64,000 nucleotides of DNA from Vibrio methylphosphonaticus (GTDB taxonomy: Bacteria; Pseudomonadota; Gammaproteobacteria; Enterobacterales; Vibrionaceae): NCBI RefSeq assembly GCF_023634655.1, contig NZ_JAMKMS010000005.1, positions 62,001 to 126,000 on the forward strand, read 5' to 3'. Below, piece by piece: positions 28,143 to 38,154 of the stretch. Below the pieces are notes generated by a model, which searched no databases, was not told the origin of the DNA, and saw only the letters and a program-made list of their open reading frames with translations. The position numbers were made by a program, and so were the translations under genes. Numbering within the stretch: position 1 is the stretch's first letter; the number at the start of each line of letters is the position of its first letter.

Positions 28143-28635
28143 GTCTTCCCCCTAATTAAGTCCATGTACTGACGTTTCCTGAGTTTATCGTTTCTAATCT
28201 AGGTCTACTGTTTCTAATCTAGGCCTACTATTTTTAATCTAAGTCTACGGTGTCTAATCTAAGCCTATTGCTTCTAATATAGCTACGATTACTGATTAAT
28301 CACACGTAGCGTTCACGAAGTTGCACGGGATCAGGAATTGGCGGGTGGCACAAAAAGTTACGGTTCATGCGGTAGGGATTAAGGATGCAATATTTACTGT
28401 ATGGAAGTTTATACAGGGTAAGATAAATATTTTTTCGTAATTCGTTTTTACAGCACGTTTGCGAAGTTGAATGTTAATAATTTCTTTCAATTTGGTAAGG
28501 TAACTGGTAGTAATACTGTTTAAGTGCAATAGATAAATTGCATTAAAAACAGAATGTAAAACAATTATTACACCCTTTTGAGTAAGGGTTTGTCACAGCA
28601 AACACAGAAATATATTGCTGAATCAAGGAGTCAAG
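28143..28635. other. Divergent intergenic region upstream of the ABC importer
   Basis: 493 bases between divergently transcribed genes. The left part is the 20-bp tandem array at 28190-28289. The right part (28290-28620) is AT-rich and must hold the promoter of the ABC operon. I do not recognise a riboswitch or T-box in it. Confidence 0.5.
28190..28289. repeat. Five 20-bp degenerate tandem repeats
   Basis: Five contiguous 20-base units beginning at 28190, 28210, 28230, 28250 and 28270, approximate consensus GTTTCTAATCTARGYCTACT; the fifth is the most decayed. Unlike the other arrays this one lies upstream of genes on both sides. Confidence 0.9.
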
Positions 28636-29601
28636 ATGAAAGCAAGCAAACTAATTACTACGGCGCTCTTAACGGGTGTCGCGCTGTTATCCTCAGCAAG
28701 CATTATGGCTAAAACAGCGAAGGTCGCTGTATCGCAGATTGTTGAGCATCCAGCATTAGATGCAACCAGACAAGGACTGGTCGATGGCTTAAAAGCTAAC
28801 GGCTATGAAGAAGGTAAAAACTTAGAGTTTGACTATAAAACGGCTCAAGGTAACCCTGCGATAGCGGTACAAATTGCCCGTCAGTTTGTCGGTGAGCGTC
28901 CAGATGTACTTGTGGGAATCGCGACACCCACCGCGCAGGCGTTAGTGTCTGCAACTCGTGATATTCCAGTCGTCTTTACTGCAGTAACGGATCCGGTTGG
29001 GGCGAAGTTGGTAAAACAGCTTGAACAGCCTGGTAAGAACGTAACGGGCCTGTCGGATTTGTCTCCTGTCGAACAACACGTAGAGCTAATTAAAGAGATT
29101 ATGCCTGACGTGAAAACGATTGGTGTGGTTTACAACCCAGGCGAAGCCAACGCAGTTAGTCTGATGACGTTGCTAAAAGAGAGCACGCAAAAACACGGTA
29201 TCGAGTTGGTTGAAGCAACAGCGTTAAAAAGTGCTGACGTACAAACGGCAACTCAGGCGATCGTATCTAAGTCAGACATTATCTATGCCCTAATTGATAA
29301 CACTGTCGCAAGTGCCATTGAAGGTATGATTGTTTCGGCAAACCAAGCAAAGACGCCTGTATTTGGTGCCGCAACCTCTTATGTTGAACGTGGTGCCGTT
29401 GCCAGTCTGGGTTTTGATTACTATCAAATTGGTGTTCAAACAGCTGACTACGTCGCTCAAATTCTAGATGGTAAAGCACCGGGTGAATTAGACGTTAAAG
29501 TGGCGAAAGGTTCTGATTTGGTTATTAATGCGACAGCCGCGAAAAAATTAGGTCTCACTATTCCTAAAACCGTAATGGATCGTGCAACAAGCGTTAAATA
29601 A
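28636..29601 (+). CDS. ABC transporter substrate-binding protein (PF04392-type)
   Basis: 321 residues with a signal peptide (MKASKLITTALLTGVALLSSAS). The fold is the ABC_sub_bind/peripla-like family, with QIARQFVGERPDVLVGIATPTAQ and VFTAVTDPVGAKLV as characteristic blocks. In streptococci similar proteins (TrpX) import tryptophan; the ligand here is unknown. ATG 28636 has AAGGAG five bases upstream; a TTG at 28615 is rejected. It is the first gene of a three-gene importer (binding protein, permease, ATPase), with an attenuating hairpin after it. Confidence 0.9.
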   Translation: MKASKLITTALLTGVALLSSASIMAKTAKVAVSQIVEHPALDATRQGLVDGLKANGYEEGKNLEFDYKTAQGNPAIAVQIARQFVGERPDVLVGIATPTAQALVSATRDIPVVFTAVTDPVGAKLVKQLEQPGKNVTGLSDLSPVEQHVELIKEIMPDVKTIGVVYNPGEANAVSLMTLLKESTQKHGIELVEATALKSADVQTATQAIVSKSDIIYALIDNTVASAIEGMIVSANQAKTPVFGAATSYVERGAVASLGFDYYQIGVQTADYVAQILDGKAPGELDVKVAKGSDLVINATAAKKLGLTIPKTVMDRATSVK

Positions 29602-29616
29602 GTGATGTTCCTACCT

Positions 29617-29646
29617 GGACCAAGCATTCATGCTTGGTCCTTTTAA
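29617..29646 (+). terminator. Attenuator/terminator between binding protein and permease genes
   Basis: GGACCAAGCAT-tc-ATGCTTGGTCC perfect 11-bp stem followed by TTTT, 15 bases after the binding-protein stop and within an operon, so likely partial. Confidence 0.85.
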
Positions 29647-29666
29647 TAAGCAGAAAAGGAGTTGTT

Positions 29667-30608
29667 ATGTCTGCTTTTGCATTCTTTGGTGCTCTAGAGA
29701 TTGGTCTGATTTATGGGCTTGTCGCTTTAGGCGTCTACCTTACATTTCGAGTCCTTGATTTCCCAGATTTAAGTGTCGATGGCAGTTTCCCTATGGGGGC
29801 AGCAGTTGCAGCCACCGCTATTGTATCGGGTGTGAACCCTTGGGTCGCAACAGGGTTAGCGATACTCGCAGGGGCAGCAACAGGTTGGGTGACCGCATTT
29901 TTAGCCGTTCGTTGCGGCATTTTGCACTTACTGGCGTCTATTTTGACGATGATTGCGGCGTTCTCGATCAATATCCGCATCATGGGTCGTCCGAACATCG
30001 CGCTGTTGGGCGAAGAAACCATTTTAACCCCATTCGAGATGATGGGTAATTCTATGTACATTCGACCGCTCGTGGTTGGCGTCTTGGTACTTATCTCCGC
30101 ATGGTTCGTTGTTCGCTTACTAAATAGTGATTTTGGGTTGGGGCTTCGAGCCACCGGTGTCAACGCTAGAATGGTGAAAGCGCAGGGGGCAAGCACGGCA
30201 TTTTATACGTATTTCTGTCTTGCTCTATCAAATGGCTTTGTGGGTTTTGCTGGCGCGTTATTTGCTCAAACCAATAGTTTTGCTGATGTGACGTCCGGTG
30301 TCGGTACTATTGTCGTTGGATTGGCGGCCGTGATTCTAGGTCAAACCCTTATCCCAGGTCGAAAAATATGGGTAGCGGTTGTGGCGGTGATCGTTGGTTC
30401 GGTGTTGTATCGACTTGCGGTGGCCTTTGCTTTAAGCAGTGGTATGTTCGGGTTACAAGCATCAGATCTTAACCTAGTCACCGCTGTATTAGTGGCAGCT
30501 GCCCTGATCGCGCCGAAGATTAAAGGAAACCTGAAAGCAAAAAAGCTCAGTAAACCTGTTGAGAATAAAGTAGTGTCAAATTCAGGTAAAGCGGGGAAAG
30601 TTTCATGA
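29667..30608 (+). CDS. ABC transporter permease (BPD_transp_2 family)
   Basis: 313 residues with about eight to nine membrane segments, a LivH/RbsC-class permease: GALEIGLIYGLVALGVYLTFR at the start and GVNARMVKAQGASTAFY as the cytoplasmic coupling loop. The start is ATG 29667 with AAAAGGAG upstream; the track frame extends further 5' without a ribosome site. The C-terminus is lysine rich. Its stop overlaps the ATPase start by four bases. Confidence 0.92.
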   Translation: MSAFAFFGALEIGLIYGLVALGVYLTFRVLDFPDLSVDGSFPMGAAVAATAIVSGVNPWVATGLAILAGAATGWVTAFLAVRCGILHLLASILTMIAAFSINIRIMGRPNIALLGEETILTPFEMMGNSMYIRPLVVGVLVLISAWFVVRLLNSDFGLGLRATGVNARMVKAQGASTAFYTYFCLALSNGFVGFAGALFAQTNSFADVTSGVGTIVVGLAAVILGQTLIPGRKIWVAVVAVIVGSVLYRLAVAFALSSGMFGLQASDLNLVTAVLVAAALIAPKIKGNLKAKKLSKPVENKVVSNSGKAGKVS

Positions 30609-31399
30609 TTCGATTAGAAGATATTCAAGTCACCTTTAACCCTGGGACTATCTTAGAGAACCGTGCGTTAAGAAGTGTGAATTTAGAAGTACCTGAGCAT
30701 CAATTTTTGACTGTGATTGGTTCCAACGGGGCTGGTAAGTCGACGTTACTCGGTGCTGTGACCGGCGAAACACCGATGGTTGGTGGTCGCGTATTGATTG
30801 ATGAGATGGACGTGACTCGACAAACGGTGGATCAGCGAGCGAACCAATGTGCTCGTGTGTTCCAAGATCCGCTTGCAGGGACGTGTGCCGATTTGACTAT
30901 TGAAGAGAATATGGCGTTGGCATACATGCGTGGTAAAAAGCGCGGTTGGAGTATGTCCTTGTCTTCGAAGCGTCGTCAGCTGTTTCAAGAGCGCATTAGT
31001 ATTTTGGGTTTAGGTTTGGAAGATCGTCTTGGGGATAATATTGGCCTGCTTTCAGGGGGGCAGCGACAAGCGGTTAGCCTTGTCATGGCGACGTTATCGG
31101 ACAGTAAGCTTCTGCTTCTTGATGAGCATACCGCCGCACTGGATCCGAGAATGGCTGCTTTTATTATCGATCTGACCAAGAAGGTGATTAGTGAGTTCAA
31201 CTTAACGGTCATGATGGTGACGCACTCAATGAAAGATGCGTTGGCGTGTGGTGATAGAACTGTGATGCTGCATCAAGGGGAAATCGTCCTTGATGTGTCG
31301 GGAGAACAGCGCGCTAACATGGGCGTTCCAGACTTGTTGGAAATGTTCTCTAAAGTACGTGGTGAAGAGCTGGCTGACGATAGCCTGCTGTTGAGTTAG
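30605..31399 (+). CDS. ABC transporter ATP-binding protein
   Basis: 264 residues. Walker A GSNGAGKST, signature LLSGGQRQAV, Walker B LLLLDEHTAALDP and H-loop VTHSM are all intact. The ATG overlaps the permease stop (ATGA), so the two are coupled. It energises the importer of 28636-31399. Confidence 0.93.
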   Translation: MIRLEDIQVTFNPGTILENRALRSVNLEVPEHQFLTVIGSNGAGKSTLLGAVTGETPMVGGRVLIDEMDVTRQTVDQRANQCARVFQDPLAGTCADLTIEENMALAYMRGKKRGWSMSLSSKRRQLFQERISILGLGLEDRLGDNIGLLSGGQRQAVSLVMATLSDSKLLLLDEHTAALDPRMAAFIIDLTKKVISEFNLTVMMVTHSMKDALACGDRTVMLHQGEIVLDVSGEQRANMGVPDLLEMFSKVRGEELADDSLLLS

Positions 31400-31483
31400 T
31401 CGACTGCGAATGAGGTTGATGTGAGTCAGCCGCTGTAAGTGAGACTAAACGCTACGCCTAGTCATCTCCGCCTACTAACTGTG

Positions 31484-31514
31484 ATCCCTCTTCAACTTGA
31501 AGGGGGATTTTTTT
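31484..31514 (+). terminator. Terminator of the ABC importer operon
   Basis: ATCCCTCTTCA-ac-TTGAAGGGGGAT stem (one G-T pair) followed by six T residues, 85 bases after the ATPase stop. Confidence 0.87.
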
Positions 31515-31569
31515 ATCTACGGAGTTGGCTAGAATAGTGTCACCCTAAATCACTGGTAACAACAGGCCT

Positions 31570-33420
31570 ATGAACGCTCCCTATCTCTATCATTCGCAGA
31601 CTATTGACGGTGTCACTGCGCATGCTGATTGTCTGCATATTGAACTACTCACCGAAGACTTACCGTTTGAACGAGTGCTGCTAAGGCATGAGCCCGACAA
31701 TGAAGAGTACCTCATTGAAATGACGTCAGGGGAGAAAAAGGGTCGCTTGCGAGTGTGGCAAGCAATATTACCTTTGAGTTTGGATAAGCCGGTCACTTAT
31801 TACACCTTTAAAGCACTCCTAGGGACGTCGCAGTACTGGTTAGATGGTCGGGGGGTTCAAATGAGAATGCCTGGTAGGGAATATCATTTTAAGTACAACC
31901 GATTATCCCGCCCACCAGAGTGGGTCTCTGAACAGGTCTTTTATCAGATATTCCCGGAACGTTTTTGTAATGGTGATCCGTCCATTGGGGTTGAAGATGG
32001 TGAATATCAGTATTTAGGTAAACATCGACAATCCGTCAAGCGAGCATGGGGAGAGCCCGTTGGACAACATGGTAATACCGGCGCGGTGGAGTTTTACGGC
32101 GGTGATTTAGCAGGCGTGCAACAAAAGCTGGACTACTTGCAGGCGCTGGGTATCACAACCCTTTACCTAAACCCGATATTTACTTCTTACTCAAATCATA
32201 AATATGACACGGTCGACTATTATTCCGTGGATCCTAAATTGGGTACTAACCAGCAGTTTGCAACGCTCTCCGAGGACCTTCATCAAAGAGGGATGAAGGT
32301 CGTACTGGATGCCGTACTAAATCACACTTCAACGGAACATGCTTGGTTTGATAAATCACAAACAAGAAACGGAGCTTATGGGTCGGTAGACAGTCCGTTT
32401 CGTGATTACTATTTTTTTAACGATGACCATACTTTGGATGGTAAGAGTTCGAGTTATGTTGGTTGGAAAGGTATTGATAGTTTGCCAGTACTGAACTTCA
32501 GTAATGAGCAAGTTCGAGAAGCGATTTATCAGAGCGACGATTCGGTGATCAAACATTGGTTGAAGCCACCTTACTTGATTGATGGTTGGCGCTTTGATGT
32601 GATTCATATGCTAGGAGAAGGGGAAGGGGCCGCAAACAACGCGCACTACGTTAAGGCTTTTCGTGAGGCGATGAAGTCAGTATCACCGGACTCTTACATG
32701 CTTGGGGAGCACTTTTTTGAGGCAACGAGTTGGCTGCAAGGTGACCAAGAAGATGGTTCCATGAACTATTATGGCTTTGCTCATCCCGTGAGAGCACTGC
32801 TGGCGAGTAAAGATATTCAGTTTGATCCTATTGAGCTGGATTGCCGTGACTTTTTAGAGTGGTTACGAGAAGCAAGTGCAAAGCTGCCGTGGGCGAATCA
32901 GCTTTCTCAGCTCAATCAATTAGACAGTCATGATACCGAGCGTTTACTGACCACGTTACAAGGCGATAACGCAAAATTTAAAATTGCGGCACAACTGCTG
33001 ATGACTTACGTGGGCACACCTTGTTTATATTATGGGACTGAAGTTGGGTTAGAAGGGGGCCATGATCCCGACAATAGACGTTGTTTCCCTTGGGATCGAG
33101 TGGAAAACAATCAGTGGCTTGACTACTTTACCGAGTTGATTGCCGCAAGACGCCAGCTTACCGCGTTACAAAAAGGCAGTTTTGTCCCGCTATGGGTAGA
33201 CGCAGACTGTTTGGTTTATGCCCGCGAATTTGAGGGTGACGTTGTGGTCAGTGGTTTTAACCTGTCTGACACGTCGAAAACAGTATCGCTACCACTTTGG
33301 AAAGTTGCCGCTAACTGCAAAGGGTTACGGTGCTGGTGGACCAAAACGGCCTACGATATTGTGGGTGATACCCTTAACCTAGAGATTAAGGGTAAAGACA
33401 CTTTACTTTTGTTTAACTGA
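31570..33420 (+). CDS. malZ: Maltodextrin glucosidase MalZ (GH13)
   Basis: 616 residues. An N-terminal beta-sandwich (about 1-115) precedes a GH13 barrel whose four conserved regions are readable: DAVLNHTS, DGWRFDVIHML (nucleophile Asp), MLGEHFFEA (acid/base Glu) and LDSHDTERLL. YQIFPERFCNGDPS is the entry block shared with E. coli MalZ. No signal peptide, so cytoplasmic; family knowledge: it releases glucose from the reducing end of maltotriose and longer maltodextrins. It stands alone here, without other mal genes. Confidence 0.92.
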   Translation: MNAPYLYHSQTIDGVTAHADCLHIELLTEDLPFERVLLRHEPDNEEYLIEMTSGEKKGRLRVWQAILPLSLDKPVTYYTFKALLGTSQYWLDGRGVQMRMPGREYHFKYNRLSRPPEWVSEQVFYQIFPERFCNGDPSIGVEDGEYQYLGKHRQSVKRAWGEPVGQHGNTGAVEFYGGDLAGVQQKLDYLQALGITTLYLNPIFTSYSNHKYDTVDYYSVDPKLGTNQQFATLSEDLHQRGMKVVLDAVLNHTSTEHAWFDKSQTRNGAYGSVDSPFRDYYFFNDDHTLDGKSSSYVGWKGIDSLPVLNFSNEQVREAIYQSDDSVIKHWLKPPYLIDGWRFDVIHMLGEGEGAANNAHYVKAFREAMKSVSPDSYMLGEHFFEATSWLQGDQEDGSMNYYGFAHPVRALLASKDIQFDPIELDCRDFLEWLREASAKLPWANQLSQLNQLDSHDTERLLTTLQGDNAKFKIAAQLLMTYVGTPCLYYGTEVGLEGGHDPDNRRCFPWDRVENNQWLDYFTELIAARRQLTALQKGSFVPLWVDADCLVYAREFEGDVVVSGFNLSDTSKTVSLPLWKVAANCKGLRCWWTKTAYDIVGDTLNLEIKGKDTLLLFN

Positions 33421-33435
33421 TAATAACAAAGGAAA

Positions 33436-33495
33436 GCTATCGCGATGAATGAACGATAATCGCCCCTTAACTGACGTGAAGGGCGTCGCGATAGC
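33436..33495. repeat. Nested inverted repeat over the dusC 3' end
   Basis: GCTATCGCGA (33436-33445) pairs with TCGCGATAGC (33486-33495); inside, CGCCCCTT (33461-33468) pairs with AAGGGCG (33479-33485). The two right-hand arms are contiguous, the left-hand arms are separated by 15 bases. The dusC stop codon lies inside. No T run follows, so it is not a simple terminator for either gene. Confidence 0.7.
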
Positions 33496-34420
33496 GTTTG
33501 ATATCGGCAACAATAGGTGCGGCTGTTTTGTGAATTCGAATCTCGCGGAATAATTCCATAGCTTCTGGGTATTGGTTACGTAAGTAAGCAAACCACTGTT
33601 TCACGCGATTTGGGTAGTACATACCTTTGTCGCCTTTCATTTCATAGGTCGAATATTGGATCAGTAGCTCCACGACCTCATGCCATGGCATTGGCTCATG
33701 GTTGTGTTTGACGACATTACCCAGGTTAGGGACGTTAAACGCGCCACGACAAACCATCAATGAATCGACACCCGTAGTGGCGATACAACGTTGTCCATCT
33801 TCGTAGTTCCAGATTTCACCATTCGCAATTAATGGAATCGACACGCGTTGACGAATCTTATTAATGTAATCCCACTTAATTTCGCTGGCTTTGTATCCGC
33901 CAGCTTTAGTACGTGCATGAACCGCAAGTTCAGCAGCGCCGGCTTGTTCTACCGCATCAACAATTTCAAAGCAATCATCGGGGTTTTCCCAGCCTAAGCG
34001 GATCTTTGCTGTTACAGGTATAGATGGGTCAACCGCATCACGACAGGACTTAATGACTTGGTAAATCTGTTCAGGGTGTTGGAGCATTGCTGCGCCACCG
34101 TTACTTTTGTTTACCAGCTTGGCAGGGCAGCCAAAATTGAGGTCAACACCCTTAGCACCAAGTTCTGCAGCGATAACGGCGTTTTCAGCCATCCACTGCG
34201 CGTGTTGGCCCAGCAATTGGATATGAATTGGAGTTCCTGATTTCGTTTCCGAGCCTTGCGTAAGCTCAGGGCAAATGCGGTGAAATACATGGTCTGGTAA
34301 ACGCTGATCAACCACGCGGACAAATTCGGTGACACAAAGATCGTAGTCGTTAATCTCAGTCAAAATTTCTCGCATTAAATGGTCTAACACACCTTCCATT
34401 GGACCTAAAACAACACGCAT
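33467..34420 (-). CDS. dusC: tRNA-dihydrouridine(16) synthase DusC
   Basis: 317 residues. FMN-dependent TIM barrel: [20 protein letters not shown] at the start, the catalytic cysteine in [25 protein letters not shown] and HARTKAGGY. Family knowledge: DusC reduces uridine 16 in the tRNA D-loop. I choose ATG 34420 ([10 protein letters not shown]), matching the family; the frame continues 17 codons further upstream without support. Divergent from the SEC-C gene, converging with malZ. Confidence 0.95.
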   Translation of the reverse strand: MRVVLGPMEGVLDHLMREILTEINDYDLCVTEFVRVVDQRLPDHVFHRICPELTQGSETKSGTPIHIQLLGQHAQWMAENAVIAAELGAKGVDLNFGCPAKLVNKSNGGAAMLQHPEQIYQVIKSCRDAVDPSIPVTAKIRLGWENPDDCFEIVDAVEQAGAAELAVHARTKAGGYKASEIKWDYINKIRQRVSIPLIANGEIWNYEDGQRCIATTGVDSLMVCRGAFNVPNLGNVVKHNHEPMPWHEVVELLIQYSTYEMKGDKGMYYPNRVKQWFAYLRNQYPEAMELFREIRIHKTAAPIVADIKRYRDALHVS

Positions 34421-34541
34421 AGGGATACTCTCATTAATCAGGAGCGGGGATTCTATCTGGAAAGCGATCAAGAATCGACCATTGATGTATTGCTACATGC
34501 GAAATATACTTGCGGCAAACTTAAACGTAGAAATCCAGATT

Positions 34542-35144
34542 ATGAATCTCATTCAGTTACCAAGCGAATGGCAAGGCGAGTCAGTAGACTATTTAGAAGG
34601 GGCAATTCTTGCCGCAAACTTCACCGTTTCACCACTAGCGCCTTCAGAGTGGCTGGCCACAGTTATTGCTGACTATGATCAGCAACAAGAAGAGTGGGTG
34701 GTCGCGCATTTGAACGCCCAGTATGCGTATCTAAAAGCAAACCAGTATGCAGTGCTACCAGACTTGGGTGATGATCGCGAGCGCTTAGCTGATTTTGCTG
34801 AAGGCTTTATGGCGGTGTGGCAACATATTGAACCAGCATGGCTGGAAAAGTCACCAAGTGATGGCACGATACGAATGCTACAAGCTTGGTTAACCACGCT
34901 CATGTTAGCGATTGATGAAACCCAAACGCATGCTGAAATGACGCAGGCGGGTTATGAAACGTTACCGCAGCTTAATGATTTAACGCCTCAGCTTGACCAG
35001 ATGATTAATGAAATTGCGCTGGCGGCGGATGAAATGATGATTGGTCATCAATCTCAATCGGTGAATCCATTTAAAGACATTGGTCGTAATGACACATGCC
35101 CATGTGGTAGTGGCAAAAAATACAAAAAATGCTGTGGTAAGTAG
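34542..35144 (+). CDS. UPF0149/YecA-like protein with C-terminal SEC-C zinc motif
   Basis: 200 residues. The N-terminal helical UPF0149 domain (DYLEGAILAANF, LADFAEGFMAVW, EMTQAGYETLPQL) is followed by a SEC-C metal-binding tail NPFKDIGRNDTCPCGSGKK then YKKCCGK, as in SecA and YecA. The function is not known; SEC-C motifs bind zinc and may contact ribosomes. ATG 34542 is chosen because the upstream 20 codons show no homology to the family. Confidence 0.88.
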   Translation: MNLIQLPSEWQGESVDYLEGAILAANFTVSPLAPSEWLATVIADYDQQQEEWVVAHLNAQYAYLKANQYAVLPDLGDDRERLADFAEGFMAVWQHIEPAWLEKSPSDGTIRMLQAWLTTLMLAIDETQTHAEMTQAGYETLPQLNDLTPQLDQMINEIALAADEMMIGHQSQSVNPFKDIGRNDTCPCGSGKKYKKCCGK

Positions 35145-35191
35145 CCTCAGTATGAGTTCTCGAGCACGATAACGGATAAACAACACGAATC

Positions 35192-35230
35192 AAAAAGCCC
35201 CCAGTCGTTCATTGCGACTGGGGGCTTTTG
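35192..35230. terminator. Bidirectional terminator between the SEC-C gene and dsbB
   Basis: AAAAGCCCCCAGTCG-ttcattg-CGACTGGGGGCTTTT, a perfect 15-bp stem with A and T runs. Confidence 0.93.
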
Positions 35231-35263
35231 TTCGTTTGCTGTCTTACATAATGTATTCGGCGG

Positions 35264-35806
35264 CTATTGAAAACCACGAGCGCATGAACGGGATTGCTTT
35301 GCACTTTGAGCAAGCACAATAATAGCCAGTGCAACGAGGTTACCTGCAAAAATAATGACTAACCATTGCGGCATTGAAAGCGTTAAAAACTGCCACACAA
35401 CTTTTGAGCAATCGCCATAAGCTTCGAACATCCACGGGGCCCACTCGTTAAGCGGTGCCCAATCTGGAAAGGTGACAAAGAGATCGCAAGTTTTAAATGG
35501 CGAAGGGTTAAATTGATAGTCCACGTGTTCAAGTGACAATGTTAGCCCTTTAACCGCCGCCGCTCCCCACGCAAGCAGTCCTGCCCAGCGGAATACTGCA
35601 TTGTTAGGGTTGATAAGACCAATACTCGCCGCGGCTAAGATGCCAAACATAGCGACGCGTTCATAAATGCACATCACGCACGGACCTAACATTAATACAT
35701 GCTGGAAGAACAACGCACATAGTTCAAAAATTAATGTGCATGTAAACAGTAGTGCCCATGATAGGCGTGTCTTGGAAAATGCTTTGATGTTGGAGAGAAT
35801 CGTCAC
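35264..35806 (-). CDS. dsbB: Disulfide bond formation protein DsbB
   Basis: 180 residues with four membrane segments. The first redox pair is the CVMC motif at residues 43-46 (GPCVMCIYER); the second pair is the cysteines of FKTCDLF and YGDCSK in the second periplasmic loop. It reoxidises DsbA and passes electrons to quinone. It follows nhaB on the same strand, as in Vibrio and E. coli, separated by a terminator. Confidence 0.96.
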   Translation of the reverse strand: MTILSNIKAFSKTRLSWALLFTCTLIFELCALFFQHVLMLGPCVMCIYERVAMFGILAAASIGLINPNNAVFRWAGLLAWGAAAVKGLTLSLEHVDYQFNPSPFKTCDLFVTFPDWAPLNEWAPWMFEAYGDCSKVVWQFLTLSMPQWLVIIFAGNLVALAIIVLAQSAKQSRSCARGFQ

Positions 35807-35824
35807 GGAGTCGTCCTTGAAATA

Positions 35825-35854
35825 AAAAAAGCTCTGAATACTCAGAGCTTTTTA
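35825..35854 (-). terminator. Terminator after nhaB
   Basis: AAAAAGCTCTGA-atac-TCAGAGCTTTTT stem with T runs on both strands, located between nhaB and dsbB. Confidence 0.88.
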
Positions 35855-35884
35855 ACGTGGATTAGTTTCACAAGCAACTAAAAA

Positions 35885-37477
35885 TTAATGCCCAGATGAG
35901 ACTGCAGCCTCAATAACCTTACTTGAACTCTCTACAATCCAGCCAGCGTCATAAAACCACGCCGTCATAGGTTCGAGTAAATACACAATGCCAAACATAC
36001 CAACGAGTGCTAGAACGACAGTGTAAGGCAATGCCATGATCACCATTTTGCCATATGACAAGCGGATAAGCGGAGCGAGCGCCGAGGTTAATAGGAACAA
36101 GAATGCCGCTTGGCCATTTGGCGTTGCAACGGAAGGTAAGTTGGTGCCTGTGTTGATGGCAACGGCCAGTAAGTCGAACTGGTCACGAGTAATCAGACCG
36201 TCGTTCAGAGCGGCTTTTACTTCGTTGATGTACACGGTTCCTACAAATACGTTGTCCGAAACCATCGATAGTATGCCGTTAGCGACGTAGAACAGCGCCA
36301 ATTGTGTGCCTTTGTCTTCTACGTGGAGTACCGCATCGATGATTGGCTTGAATAGGCCTTGGTCAATAATAACAGCAACAATAGAGAAGAATACCGCAAG
36401 CAGCGCCGTAAACGGTAAGGCTTCTTCAAAGGCTTTACCCATTGAGTGCTCTTCAATAACACCGGTAAACGCAGTCGCAAGGATAATAACAGATAGACCG
36501 ATAAGACCTACAGCAGCAAGGTGCATGGCCAGTGCGACAATCAACCAAACGGCGATGGCACCCTGAATCCATAGTTTTGCAACGTCTTGTTTGGTTCTTG
36601 ATTTACGTTCTTCACGATCAAAATCAACAAGTATTTGACGAACATTATCAGGCAATTGGGCGCCGTATCCAAAGACTTTGAATTTTTCGACCAGCGCACA
36701 AGTGACTAAACCAAGTACAAAGACCGGAGCCGTTACAGGTAGCATACGAATAATGAATTCACCAAATAACCAGCCGGCTTGATCAGCAATAATCAAGTTT
36801 TGTGGTTCGCCTACCATTGTCATTACGCCGCCTAGCGCCGTACCAACACCAGCGTGCATGAGTAGGGAGCGTAAGAAGGCACGATAATCTTCTAGGTCAT
36901 CACGAGTGAGTTCTGATAGTTCATCATCATAAGTATGATCATGAGAAGAGCCAGAGCCTTTTCCAGACGCGACCTTGTGATAAATGGAATAGAACCCAAT
37001 CGCGACACTGATAACAACCGCAATTACGGTTAAGGCATCAAGGAACGCTGACAGGAAAGCGGCGGTAAAACAAAACGCCAAAGAAAGAATCGTCTTAGAC
37101 TGAATGCCCAGTAAGATTTTGGTAAACATAAACAACAACAGTTGTTTCATGAAATAGATACCTGCCACCATAAATACAAGGAGTAGCAGGACTTCGATGT
37201 TGTTTACTATTTCATGTTTTACCATTGCGGGACTGGTCATCCCTATCGCAACAGCCTCAATTGCGAGTAATCCACCAGGTTGCAAGGGGTAGCACTTTAG
37301 CGCCATCGCGAGGGTGAAGATAAACTCAACAACAAGTAGCCAACCAGCTACAAACGGATCAATCAGGAAAAACACGATAGGGTTGATAATTAGGAAAGCA
37401 ATGATCGCTAATTTATACCAATCCGGAGCTTTACCAAGGAAGTTCTTGATGAAAGCCTTTCCTATAGACATCGGCAT
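35885..37477 (-). CDS. nhaB: Na+/H+ antiporter NhaB
   Basis: 530 residues, about 12 membrane segments. Family blocks [41 protein letters not shown] and [15 protein letters not shown] are clear. It exports sodium in exchange for protons and is typical of marine bacteria. It is divergent from fadR. A cytosolic loop around residues 170-190 is His/Asp/Ser rich ([13 protein letters not shown]). Confidence 0.97.
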   Translation of the reverse strand: MPMSIGKAFIKNFLGKAPDWYKLAIIAFLIINPIVFFLIDPFVAGWLLVVEFIFTLAMALKCYPLQPGGLLAIEAVAIGMTSPAMVKHEIVNNIEVLLLLVFMVAGIYFMKQLLLFMFTKILLGIQSKTILSLAFCFTAAFLSAFLDALTVIAVVISVAIGFYSIYHKVASGKGSGSSHDHTYDDELSELTRDDLEDYRAFLRSLLMHAGVGTALGGVMTMVGEPQNLIIADQAGWLFGEFIIRMLPVTAPVFVLGLVTCALVEKFKVFGYGAQLPDNVRQILVDFDREERKSRTKQDVAKLWIQGAIAVWLIVALAMHLAAVGLIGLSVIILATAFTGVIEEHSMGKAFEEALPFTALLAVFFSIVAVIIDQGLFKPIIDAVLHVEDKGTQLALFYVANGILSMVSDNVFVGTVYINEVKAALNDGLITRDQFDLLAVAINTGTNLPSVATPNGQAAFLFLLTSALAPLIRLSYGKMVIMALPYTVVLALVGMFGIVYLLEPMTAWFYDAGWIVESSSKVIEAAVSSGH

Positions 37478-38154
37478 AGTAATACTCTTATGTAGTTATT
37501 AATCGAAAATTACAAGAAGGCGTTAGAGTGTTTGAGAGGAGGTTCCAAACAAAATTAAACTACAAAAACTTAGAAAACAAACGTCGCGTTTCACGTGGGC
37601 GAAAGCCTTTGTTCATTTGCCAAGTCTCTCAGTTTTTAAGCGCTCCTTGCTTCGACCGCAACTCTACTCTTTGATTGGATATAGTCAACAAAAAGTTACA
37701 ATTTTAGGGGTTGATTATTCTAGTTATTTCCAAAAACGCGATCCATGCAAAATAAGTAAAACATGGTTCTATGGTGCCCTAACACGGCCTGCGTGATGCC
37801 AGCGATTGTAAGAAACAGGGCTCAACGATAGTAGTTGAAACGAATGGCTTAAAAAAGAAAGTTATTCTTGGGTTTAATCGTGTTTATTTCGGGTAAAACG
37901 TAATAATAACCTAACCAGATAGGAGTGTTACGCCGTATGCTTTCTGGCTCATGAGTATGTAATAGAATGATTAACAGTAATGACTCAATGATATTTACGA
38001 GCAATAAATGTCAACGGCAGAACAAATGTCAATATAGAGTTAATACTCTACTTTTAATGTTGCAGATATAAGTCGAGTAGGTTTACCAATTTCTTGAAGT
38101 AGTGGTATGATGAGTTCTATAGTCAAATGAATAAATAATTGGATAAACCCCATA
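37478..38154. other. Divergent nhaB / fadR intergenic region
   Basis: 677 bases without a convincing gene. A short inverted repeat TAGAGT-TAAT-ACTCTA lies near 38035-38050, and TTTACC/TATGAT near 38084-38115 with an 18-base spacing could be a fadR promoter. I see no FadR operator of the TGGTC-N-GACCA form here. Confidence 0.45.
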
